In this document: positions 9,039-16,834 of the stretch, piece by piece
Numbering within the stretch: position 1 is the stretch's first letter
Layout: the number at the start of each line of letters is the position of its first letter
Notes under the pieces: model-generated
Told to the model about the DNA's origin: nothing
Databases searched by the model: none
What the model saw: only the letters and a program-made list of their open reading frames with translations
Made by a program: the position numbers and the translations under genes
From: CAZBMJ01 sp964493205
GTDB taxonomy: Bacteria > Myxococcota > UBA727 > JABDBI01
Direction of reading: 5' to 3'
NCBI GenBank assembly: GCA_964493205.1
Contig: CAZBMJ010000005.1
Coordinates: 1-64,000 of the forward strand
DNA length: 64,000 nucleotides

Positions 9039-9350
9039 TTGTTAAGACTAGGTATGAATGAACTTAAATCCATATCTAGAGTATTAGAAAGCCTTTCGCA
9101 AAAAGGTTTTTTATCAAGCTTGAAAGCTTGCAAAACTAACTTTTTAGTATTGCCGCAAAACATTTATGTTACACCAGAAGATTTAGTAATAGAAAAAGTC
9201 TATCGTTTTGAGGGTGATACAGACGTAGACGAAGAAGCTATTCTTTTTGCTGTATACTGCCCAAAACATAAGATTAAAGCCACTTATTTAGCTGCTTTTG
9301 GCAAAATGGCCTGCAGTCTAGATGCTGCCATGATGCAGAGACTTAAGTAA
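9039..9350 (+). CDS. Conserved-looking small hypothetical protein
   Basis: A 103-residue soluble protein with no motif I recognise. It has an N-terminal helical region, then a predicted beta-rich part (FLVLPQNIYVTPEDLVIEKV) and a Cys-His pair (YCPKH). The TTG start at 9039 has TAGGG eight bases upstream; an ATG at 9054 (98 residues) has no sensible ribosome site. It follows the EAL gene by 37 bases on the same strand and may be co-transcribed. Function unknown. Confidence 0.6.
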   Translation: MLRLGMNELKSISRVLESLSQKGFLSSLKACKTNFLVLPQNIYVTPEDLVIEKVYRFEGDTDVDEEAILFAVYCPKHKIKATYLAAFGKMACSLDAAMMQRLK

Positions 9351-9431
9351 ACTTAATTTGATAATACCCATTGCAAGCTTTAAAACGCTTCCATACCTCT
9401 GATAAAATAATAATTTTTAAGGGTATAAATA

Positions 9432-10001
9432 ATGAAAAAATTAATTTTGATCACAATCATAAATTTATTTGCTATCTCTATCTCCACTAAAGCCTTTGCC
9501 ATGGATAGCCTTATGGAAAGACTTAAAAAAATTGAACAAGAAATGATTACTAAGCGTGATAGGGTTATTAAAGAACAAGCGCAAAGAAAAAATCAGTTAC
9601 TTCAGCAACAAGAACAAAAATTTGAATTTCGTCCTGTATGTTCTACATATGAAAATCGTGATGGCCAAAATGTGTATCTTGGAGAAGAAGTCCTTTCGCA
9701 AACTTTTAACGGCACTTTAACGCCCTTCTTTAACTCTAGCAGAGAAGATGCATCTGGAAGGCAAATCATAGATAGGAATTCTCATTATATGATGGTCTCT
9801 GCTGAAAATGTTGATGCTATTGCACAAGCTTGTCTTGTAAGTTTAGCTTCTAAAGGACTTGAAAATAGAAAAATTATTTCTATTGTTGCATCATATAATA
9901 ATGAAAATTTCAATATTTACAGCCCAATGCTTGATGGCACAAAAGAAAATGCTTCAAAAGAAGCAGGTTTTTTAAAGATTATAAACAAACATCAAGATTA
10001 A
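9432..10001 (+). CDS. Exported hypothetical protein
   Basis: A 189-residue protein with a clear Sec signal peptide (hydrophobic segment about 4-20, cleavage after KAFA, residue 23). A charged coiled-coil-like stretch follows (about 27-62, rich in Lys, Glu, Gln), then a globular part with FRPVCSTYENRDGQNVYLG. I do not recognise the family. It is convergent with the lipoprotein gene at 10035 and an inverted repeat spans both stop codons. Confidence 0.6.
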   Translation: MKKLILITIINLFAISISTKAFAMDSLMERLKKIEQEMITKRDRVIKEQAQRKNQLLQQQEQKFEFRPVCSTYENRDGQNVYLGEEVLSQTFNGTLTPFFNSSREDASGRQIIDRNSHYMMVSAENVDAIAQACLVSLASKGLENRKIISIVASYNNENFNIYSPMLDGTKENASKEAGFLKIINKHQD

Positions 10002-10038
10002 TTTAACCTGAATTTTGGATAAGCACAGGTTAATTTAA
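9998..10038. terminator. Inverted repeat between convergent genes
   Basis: Two 13-base arms (9998..10010 and 10026..10038) pair with one mismatch around a 15-base loop. They cover the stop codons of the two converging genes, so this is a plausible bidirectional terminator. No strong T tract follows on either strand, which lowers confidence. Confidence 0.4.
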
Positions 10039-10823
10039 AAAACAAAAGATATGGCCTGGATTCCACCCGGTATGTCATAATGGTCATCATAGTTATTATC
10101 AGCAGGATTAGACTTTTGATAATTTATAGCATTTTCTATATCAGTTGCAGTATCGATATTTATAACAGGATCAGTGGTAAAGACATTTCCCAGTTGAACA
10201 CACCCACTAAATTTTTGCTTATTTGCCGAATCAAAGTAAAAAAACCAATCACCTTTTGTAAAAAAATTTAACTGGTTAGAATCTTTATTATCATTATCAG
10301 CAACAGCGTTTACCACTTGATTAGAAAAGAGTCTTATTTTAAGACTTCCATCAGGTTTAGGAATGGCGGCGTATTCCATTTCATAAGAAATAGGATTGGC
10401 AATATTTTTACAAGTGAGTTTTATCTCTACTTTACTTGGTGTAGACTCATCTTGATTCACTTTAAAATCGAACCCCAAACTATTAATGTTTTTCTTATAT
10501 GCTTTTTCATTAGGATCTTCATTACATAATGCTCCCCAATTAGCATTACTACCATGAGCTAAACCATAAACTTCCGTAACGGTTACTTTAATTCCCCCGT
10601 TTCTTATAACAATATTTGACATAACTTGCTCATAACAAATATTTGCTGACCAATAGCATTTTTTGGTTCGTAAGGGAGAAGTTAAACAATCACTAGAGTT
10701 TTTAAAATCACTGCATTCTTTAGGGTTATTTACAGAATTGCCTAAAGGTTTATCCATGGGGCTTGGTGGTTTACAAGCGTTCACAAAAAGCATTAATAAA
10801 AATAAAAATAGTATGTTTCTCAT
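10035..10823 (-). CDS. Hypothetical lipoprotein
   Basis: A 262-residue protein with a lipoprotein signal ending FVNAC (lipidated Cys17), then a Pro-rich tether (KPPSPMDKP). A short Cys-rich part follows (CSDFKNSSDCLTSP, KKCYWSANICYE), then a beta-rich domain with Asn/Asp-rich loops. The C/W spacing recalls Cys-rich bacterial surface modules, but I cannot assign a family. It lies 2 bases after the sodB stop on the same strand, so co-transcription with sodB is likely. Confidence 0.65.
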   Translation of the reverse strand: MRNILFLFLLMLFVNACKPPSPMDKPLGNSVNNPKECSDFKNSSDCLTSPLRTKKCYWSANICYEQVMSNIVIRNGGIKVTVTEVYGLAHGSNANWGALCNEDPNEKAYKKNINSLGFDFKVNQDESTPSKVEIKLTCKNIANPISYEMEYAAIPKPDGSLKIRLFSNQVVNAVADNDNKDSNQLNFFTKGDWFFYFDSANKQKFSGCVQLGNVFTTDPVINIDTATDIENAINYQKSNPADNNYDDHYDIPGGIQAISFVF

Positions 10824-10825
10824 TT

Positions 10826-11398
10826 TTAGCCCAAATTCTTATTAGCAAAGTCCCAATTAACTAAGCTCCAAAAGGATTCTATGTATTTGGCTCGAGCATT
10901 GCGATAATCTATGTAATAGGCATGCTCCCAAACATCACAGGTTAAAATGGGTTTTAGGTTTTTAGTAAGTGGACAGTCAGCATTAGAAGTGGCTTGTATT
11001 TCTAGTTTTCCTTGATTATTCATAACTAACCACGCCCAGCCAGAACCAAATTGACCTAAGGCTGCCTTAGAAAATGTTTCTTTAAAGCTTACAAAAGATC
11101 CAAAACTATCATCAATGGCTGACTTAATTTTACCAAAGGGTTCTGTTTTAGCTTTGGGTGTTAAGCTATGCCAATAAAACGTATGATTCCACACTTGCGC
11201 TGCATTATTAAAAATGCCGCCAGAGCTAGTTTTAATGATCTCTTCTAAGGTTTTTTGATTATTTTGGCCTTCAAGCAAATTATTTAAATTGGTAACATAG
11301 GCTTGATGATGTTTACCATGATGATACTCAAGAGTTTCTTGTGAAATATAGGGAGCTAAGGCGTCTTTAGGAAAGGGAAGATCTTCTAATTTAAACAT
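10826..11398 (-). CDS. sodB: Iron superoxide dismutase
   Basis: Dismutates superoxide to oxygen and hydrogen peroxide. The 190-residue protein has the Fe/Mn-SOD metal ligands His26 (in EYHHGKHH), His72 (NHTFYW), Asp155 and His159 (DVWEHAYYIDY). Gln68 in NNAAQVWNHTFYW is the iron-enzyme arrangement. No signal peptide, so it is cytoplasmic. ATG start with GGAGACA upstream. A SOD fits exposure to a host oxidative burst, though it is common in free-living bacteria too. Confidence 0.95.
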   Translation of the reverse strand: MFKLEDLPFPKDALAPYISQETLEYHHGKHHQAYVTNLNNLLEGQNNQKTLEEIIKTSSGGIFNNAAQVWNHTFYWHSLTPKAKTEPFGKIKSAIDDSFGSFVSFKETFSKAALGQFGSGWAWLVMNNQGKLEIQATSNADCPLTKNLKPILTCDVWEHAYYIDYRNARAKYIESFWSLVNWDFANKNLG

Positions 11399-11448
11399 GT
11401 TATGTCTCCTTATTTACAATTCACGAAAAATATAGAGGAATTTTAACT

Positions 11449-13704
11449 ATGTATCTAGTGCTAGGAGTTATTTTATTTTTTATAAGTTCTTGCCATCTAA
11501 CTACCACCATTAAACCTACTAATTTACCTAGCCACAGCATACAAATAGTTCTAGATACCTATGGCATACCTTATATAAACGCTCCCACACCAAAAGATGC
11601 TCTTTATGCTTTGGGCTATATGCATGCCAAAGATCGCTTGTTTCAACTAGACATGGTTCGCCATCTAGCTTTAGGTAAACTATCTGAAATGTTTGGAGAG
11701 AAAGCTTTTGATCTTGATGAAAAATTTAGGCTTTTAACCTATAACTTAAGGGAACAAGAAGAATATTTATCTGACTATGAAAAAGATTTATTGCAAAACT
11801 ATGTTTTGGGAATTAATAAGTTTGCCCAAAAACAAAATAGCAGCACAGAGCATTTTTTAATTGGCAGCAAATTTTTGCCCTTTAGCACTACTGAGGTTTT
11901 AGCCATTGCAAGATTATATGTGTGGATCTTAGGCAATGACTTAAATAGTGAGCTCGCAAGATTTTATATAGCCAATTCAAATTTAAATCCAGAGCTAAAA
12001 AATGAACTCTTAGCACCTATAGATAGTCTTAATTCTCATATTTTTGCAAATCAAGAAACACTATTAAATAAGCTCTTATTAAACCCAGATAATTCTGATG
12101 ACGAAAAAAATCTACCTGCAGGTTCTAATGCATGGGCCATTAATGCCAAACTTATGAAAGACAAGGTGGCAGTTTTGATGAATGACCCTCATTTGCGCCA
12201 TGAGTTGCCTTCTAACTTTTATTTAGCAAGTTTACAAACTCCTGATTTTAGTGCTAAAGGTGCATCTTTAATAGGCTTGCCTGCTATTTTAATAGGTATG
12301 GGCAAAAAAGTTTCTTTTGGTATTACAGCCTCGTTGGTTAATACCCAAGATGCTATTAAGTTAGAAAAAGCTCCTAAAAAAGAATGGGTCCAAGAATTTT
12401 GTACAAAAGATAAAAAGTGCTTTAAAAAAACTTATTTAGTATCAGAATTTGGGCCCATAATGGATACTAAGTTTAATTCTCTCATACCTAAAAATGCTCC
12501 ACTTGCCCTATATTGGACGGGATTTTTATATAAAGAACATACAGGATTGGTGAGCCAATTTATTGAGCTTGCCCAAGCAAACAACGTTTATGAAGCCCAA
12601 AGCATAATCAAAAATATGACTCTGCCTGGAGTAAATATTTTGCTTGCAGACACTTTGGGTAATATTGCCTACGCTTTTGCTGGATCTATTTTGCAAAAGA
12701 CTAAAGATCAGCATCCATTTTTACCATTACATAACTTTGCGCCAAACTTATTGGACAAAGATAAAAAACCTTTTTTAATAAACCCCAAAAGTGGATTTTT
12801 AGTCAATGCCAATCAAAATTTATTTAATAGCTTAAAAAGCGATCATAGTAATGCTTATGGAATGCTTGGGGCAGAAAGCTATCGAGCAGTCCGTATTACT
12901 CAAAGAATCAATGAGCAAATTAAAAAAAATCAAGAAGGTTTAAATAGTGAAGAGCTTGCTTCTATTCAAATAGATAGCGTTTCGCTAGAAGCTAAAAAAT
13001 TAGCGCCTTTGCTTGGAGATATGTGTATTAATAAAGATTTTGGATTACTATTAAAAAACTTTGATGGCGATTTTACTACTGATTCTCTTGCTGCACTTCC
13101 TTATATTTATTTAATAAATATAATTATTACTGATAAATTAAAAAAAATATTTGGTGATTATTCTCCTAATTTTAACAAAATATTTCATATAGATTTTTTA
13201 ATAAAAGAAAGTTTATTTAAACAGCTCAATGGGCAAAAAACTATTGTTTTTTCTGCAGAAGAATTAAATTGGCAAGAATATGCAAATAGCATGTGTGAAA
13301 CAGCCTCTAATAAGCTAAAAGCTATAGCTGGCAATAAAACTTGGAAATATCGTTACGGCAGACACCATTATTTAAGACGAGCATCACCATTGGCTCAAGC
13401 ACCTATTATTGGCAAATTTTTTCGCGATAAAAAACGCGAGAGCGCAGGATACTACACAGCACCAATGGCGCAGGCTGGTTTACCTATAACTTACGGCGCT
13501 AATTTGCGCATGATTGCTACAATGAGTAATCCACCAAGTTTGCGCATGGTTATTGATTCAGGCAATAGTGGAATTTTTGGTAATAAGCATCATTTAGACC
13601 AGGCTACACTTTGGCATAAACATGAAACTATTTTGTTTCATAATAGCTTTGAAGAAGCTTATAAAAATGCTGAATTTATATTTGGTTTAGACCAAAGTAG
13701 ATAA
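11449..13704 (+). CDS. Penicillin acylase-family amidase, exported
   Basis: An Ntn-hydrolase of the penicillin/AHL acylase family. The 751 residues match the usual alpha-spacer-beta precursor. The autocatalytic site is AGSNAWAIN with Ser226 as the new N-terminal nucleophile. The N-terminal QIVLDTYGIPYINA and ALGYMHAKDRLFQLD stretches are typical of the alpha chain; RYGRHHYLRRASP sits near the end. A lipoprotein-like signal ends ISSC (Cys15). Natural substrates could be acyl-homoserine lactones or other amides; sequence alone cannot decide. The 3' end overlaps the converging ATPase gene by 18 bases. Confidence 0.88.
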   Translation: MYLVLGVILFFISSCHLTTTIKPTNLPSHSIQIVLDTYGIPYINAPTPKDALYALGYMHAKDRLFQLDMVRHLALGKLSEMFGEKAFDLDEKFRLLTYNLREQEEYLSDYEKDLLQNYVLGINKFAQKQNSSTEHFLIGSKFLPFSTTEVLAIARLYVWILGNDLNSELARFYIANSNLNPELKNELLAPIDSLNSHIFANQETLLNKLLLNPDNSDDEKNLPAGSNAWAINAKLMKDKVAVLMNDPHLRHELPSNFYLASLQTPDFSAKGASLIGLPAILIGMGKKVSFGITASLVNTQDAIKLEKAPKKEWVQEFCTKDKKCFKKTYLVSEFGPIMDTKFNSLIPKNAPLALYWTGFLYKEHTGLVSQFIELAQANNVYEAQSIIKNMTLPGVNILLADTLGNIAYAFAGSILQKTKDQHPFLPLHNFAPNLLDKDKKPFLINPKSGFLVNANQNLFNSLKSDHSNAYGMLGAESYRAVRITQRINEQIKKNQEGLNSEELASIQIDSVSLEAKKLAPLLGDMCINKDFGLLLKNFDGDFTTDSLAALPYIYLINIIITDKLKKIFGDYSPNFNKIFHIDFLIKESLFKQLNGQKTIVFSAEELNWQEYANSMCETASNKLKAIAGNKTWKYRYGRHHYLRRASPLAQAPIIGKFFRDKKRESAGYYTAPMAQAGLPITYGANLRMIATMSNPPSLRMVIDSGNSGIFGNKHHLDQATLWHKHETILFHNSFEEAYKNAEFIFGLDQSR

Positions 13705-14799
13705 GAAAACTCTGGCTGGGCATACGCGAATATTATGAGCATTGCTGTAATCTTTACTGCCCGTAGCAGATAGTTGCCAAGCGCTACTTTGAGGAAATTT
13801 AGCAGCTAGATATTTTAATGATGGGCTAAGCTCCCCATCAGACCATTTGCACTCAATTAAATGGATAGGTTGTTTATTTTTTATCACTACAAAATCCACT
13901 TCTCGTCCATCGGTATCACGAAAATATCTTAGCTCAATGTCTTCACCTTGGGTATCTTCTAGGTAATTTACCCATTTTAATAGAGCACAAGCCACCATAT
14001 TTTCAAAACGTAGAGATAAATCTGGAACTAATGACCAATCAAAATGATAATGTTTTTGCTCTTTTTTAACCGCCCTAATTTTTGGTGCACCAAAGGGTGG
14101 GAGGCGAAAAATTGCATAAAGCCGTTCAAGAATTTGCAACCATTTGGCTGCCGTCTTATGACTTACCTGCAAATCTTCTCTCAATGCATTAATAGAAAGT
14201 GGTGAGCCTACAAGTTCAGGCAGACGCATGGCAAGCATTTCAATGCTTCCTAAATCTTGTATTTGTTCTAACTGAATCATATCTTCATGAATTAAGCGAG
14301 TACGATATTCTCGTGACCATCTTTTTGCTTGAATATCTGACCCACTAAAAAATGGTTCAGGAAAGCCACCTAATTTAATAAGCTGCATAAAATCATCTTG
14401 ATGATCACTTGAAAGTTCAGCTAGCGAAAGTGGATGCATACGCAAATAATGATATCGTCCCTGTAAAGAGTCTCCAGAAAAGCGATAATAATCAAGTTTG
14501 GCACTGCCTGTAACTAAAATTTTTTGGTTTACGGCTTTAGTATCAAATATTCCTTTTAATAAATTACGCCACAAACGATATTTATGGATTTCATCAAAAA
14601 CCCATAAGTCGCTCACCGGCAGCTCTCTTTTTAAAATTTTCTCTCTATGCTCTGGCACATCCCAATTTAAATAGCTTTGGGGATCAGTAATAAAACTTTT
14701 AGCTAACGTTGTTTTACCTACTTGGCGCGGGCCTGCTACAAAAACCATTTTACGCTCAAGATCTTCTTTAATTTGTTGATAGAGATATCTATTTTTCAT
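13687..14799 (-). CDS. AAA ATPase with DUF4143-type C-terminal domain
   Basis: A 370-residue protein of the widespread AAA_14/DUF4143 architecture. Walker A is GPRQVGKTT (23-31) and Walker B is LWVFDEIHKY (about 66-75). A winged-helix-like segment (SINALREDLQVSHKTAAKWL) follows, then a C-terminal PD-(D/E)xK-like motif (EVDFVVIKNK ... HLIECKW). The cellular role of this family is poorly known; it is often in accessory regions. A second, divergent member lies at 58152. Three GGTGAA-type sequences precede the gene. Confidence 0.82.
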   Translation of the reverse strand: MKNRYLYQQIKEDLERKMVFVAGPRQVGKTTLAKSFITDPQSYLNWDVPEHREKILKRELPVSDLWVFDEIHKYRLWRNLLKGIFDTKAVNQKILVTGSAKLDYYRFSGDSLQGRYHYLRMHPLSLAELSSDHQDDFMQLIKLGGFPEPFFSGSDIQAKRWSREYRTRLIHEDMIQLEQIQDLGSIEMLAMRLPELVGSPLSINALREDLQVSHKTAAKWLQILERLYAIFRLPPFGAPKIRAVKKEQKHYHFDWSLVPDLSLRFENMVACALLKWVNYLEDTQGEDIELRYFRDTDGREVDFVVIKNKQPIHLIECKWSDGELSPSLKYLAAKFPQSSAWQLSATGSKDYSNAHNIRVCPARVFLSTLV

Positions 14800-14816
14800 A
14801 ATTTATTTATACAGTG

Positions 14817-14870
14817 ATTTTCACCACCTGTCAAAAAAACTCACGGTGAATTTTGCTACTGGGTGAAAAT
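14817..14870. promoter_or_regulatory. GGTGAAAAT inverted-repeat cluster upstream of the ATPase gene
   Basis: ATTTTCACC at 14817..14825 and GGTGAAAAT at 14862..14870 are perfect inverted copies. A third partial copy (CGGTGAATTTT) starts at 14844. The cluster is directly upstream of the ATPase start (14799, minus strand), where an operator would sit. Regulator unknown. Confidence 0.4.
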
Positions 14871-14892
14871 TACCGTAATTTGGAAAAAATCA

Positions 14893-15177
14893 TTAGAGCG
14901 TATTTATTTTAGATTTATAAACATTGGGATCGCATAAAAGGTGGTATTTGGCCTCTAAACAAAGAAAATCCCAATATTTTTGGGCAATTACAGAAGAACT
15001 AAGTGTATGGTTAATTTTTTTTCCACTCTCATAAGTAACGGTAAGTGAATGTTGGCAAGGAATAGTTTTGATGCACTTGCTACTCATCTCAACGCTTACT
15101 ACTTTTCCTTCTTCTTCCATTGAAAATAAAATAAAAGAGAGAAAAAAAAGAAAAGATGCGAATACTAGTTTAAGCAT
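14893..15177 (-). CDS. Small exported hypothetical protein
   Basis: A 94-residue protein with a signal peptide (MLKLVFASFLFFLSFILFS, cleavage about residue 19). The mature part has four Cys (KCIKTIPC, LCLEAKYHLLC) that could form two disulfides in the periplasm. I do not recognise it. It lies between the DUF4143-type ATPase and the PIF1-like helicase genes on the same strand, with about 100 bases on either side, so it probably has its own promoter. Confidence 0.55.
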   Translation of the reverse strand: MLKLVFASFLFFLSFILFSMEEEGKVVSVEMSSKCIKTIPCQHSLTVTYESGKKINHTLSSSVIAQKYWDFLCLEAKYHLLCDPNVYKSKINTL

Positions 15178-15276
15178 AAGGACACCTGGATAAGTTTTTT
15201 GTAGACCTAGTGGGAGCGCTTTTTCGTGGGCATTTTATTCCTTAACAAATTTAGATAAATAAAAGCAAAATACTGG

Positions 15277-16824
15277 TTAAGAAACTTGTCTAATTTCTAA
15301 TATACGTCCCATATGAAAGGTTTGTTTTTCATTGCTTAATTTGCATATAGCCTGCAATGCTGGAAATAACTTGCCCTGATAGTTTTGCATACCAAAAGTT
15401 AATGGCTTAATAGTATGGACAAATTTGCTATCATTGGCTTTTAAATAAGTTAGTTGTAAGAAAAAATTTTGTTCAATGGCCGCTTTTATTAAAATTATTT
15501 TTTCACCAGCATTTTGTAGCTTGGCTGATTTTTTATACTGATACGCAGTCATAAATTTATAAATACGTGCATCACTGCGAATATGATGTTTATAAATTGG
15601 TGTTTTAAGTACAATGCCTTCAAAAGAGGTGGCCCTGCTTAAACCCACATAAATTTGCCCAGCTGCAAAAGTATTTTTACCAATATCAAGGATCACGCGC
15701 TCAAAAGTTTTGCCTTGGCTTTTATGGATAGTCACCGCCCAAGCAAGACGAATAGGAAATTGGCTAAAAGTACCAACAGGTTCTGATATAATTTCTTGAT
15801 CTTCTATTTTAAAGCGCACCACTTCCCAAACAAATTGAGTAACGTTGGCTATACGATCACCATCTTGCAAACGAATACTCAAAGTTTCTTGATCATTAAT
15901 AGTTTTAATAGCTTCAATAACTCCCATGCTACCATTAACATAGCGCTTTTTATGATCGTTATTAAGCATCATCACCTGTGAACCTACTTTAAACTGTAAG
16001 CTATGAGCAGTGGGATAATACTCAGCACCAAAATTGCCACTAACTAGGGCATCATAGCGATGTATTCTGCCACTAAGCTTGGCTAAATGCTCTTCATTGA
16101 TTTCATCTGCTCGCTTATTAGTGGTAGTAAGGCTAATATAAAACTCGTCAGTTTTGGGGCTAAAATCTGGTAAATAGCGCTTATTTAAATGCTTAATATC
16201 GCTATCTTGCACAGAATTATTGCGAATGCGGTTAAGTAAATCCACAAATTCTTGATCTTTTTGTCGATAGATTTTTTCAAGCTCTATAATTTCCATAGAA
16301 AAATTATTAAAAACTTTAGCGCTAAAAAAATAAGGACTTTCATAATGCTTAGAAAATATATCCATTTCAGAAGCATTCACCACAGGTGGCAGCTGATACA
16401 AATCACCCACTAAGACCATTTGCACGCCGCCAAAAGCTTGCTTAGCGTCTGGGCCATACATACGCAAAAAAGTATCGATGCAGTCCATAATATCGGCACG
16501 TACCATGGAAATTTCATCAATAATAATCGTTTTAATAATTTTATAAAGCTTAGGGCTTTTAGGCTTCATCTTTTTTGAAAGAATTTTTTCTACGGTAACG
16601 TCAATATAAAAGTTAAAAAAATTATGAATAGTTTGGCCTTTAATATTTAGCGCGGCCACACCTGTGGGAGCTAGTAAAACAGCATTTTTACCTGATTTTT
16701 GGTTATAGTAGTCTAGTAGTGTTGATTTACCACTGCCAGCTTTACCTGTGATAAACAGACTTTTTGAGGAATCTTTAAGAAGCTCTAAGGCCTGTTCAAA
16801 TTGTTGATTAATTTCTATGGACAA
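15277..16824 (-). CDS. PIF1-like DNA helicase
   Basis: A 515-residue superfamily 1B helicase. Walker A is GKAGSGKST (27-35), followed by LLAPTGVAALNIKGQTIHNFF (motif Ia), Walker B TIIIDEISMV, motif III GGVQMVLVGDLYQLPPV, and the C-terminal AVTIHKSQGKTFERV and YVGLSRATS. These are the hallmarks of PIF1/RecD-like 5'-3' helicases. About 100 C-terminal residues are unassigned. Its start lies 10 bases after the stop of the exported CoiA-like nuclease, so the two are probably co-transcribed. No signal peptide is seen; it should act in the bacterial cytoplasm. Confidence 0.88.
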   Translation of the reverse strand: MSIEINQQFEQALELLKDSSKSLFITGKAGSGKSTLLDYYNQKSGKNAVLLAPTGVAALNIKGQTIHNFFNFYIDVTVEKILSKKMKPKSPKLYKIIKTIIIDEISMVRADIMDCIDTFLRMYGPDAKQAFGGVQMVLVGDLYQLPPVVNASEMDIFSKHYESPYFFSAKVFNNFSMEIIELEKIYRQKDQEFVDLLNRIRNNSVQDSDIKHLNKRYLPDFSPKTDEFYISLTTTNKRADEINEEHLAKLSGRIHRYDALVSGNFGAEYYPTAHSLQFKVGSQVMMLNNDHKKRYVNGSMGVIEAIKTINDQETLSIRLQDGDRIANVTQFVWEVVRFKIEDQEIISEPVGTFSQFPIRLAWAVTIHKSQGKTFERVILDIGKNTFAAGQIYVGLSRATSFEGIVLKTPIYKHHIRSDARIYKFMTAYQYKKSAKLQNAGEKIILIKAAIEQNFFLQLTYLKANDSKFVHTIKPLTFGMQNYQGKLFPALQAICKLSNEKQTFHMGRILEIRQVS

Positions 16825-16834
16825 AATATTTAGT

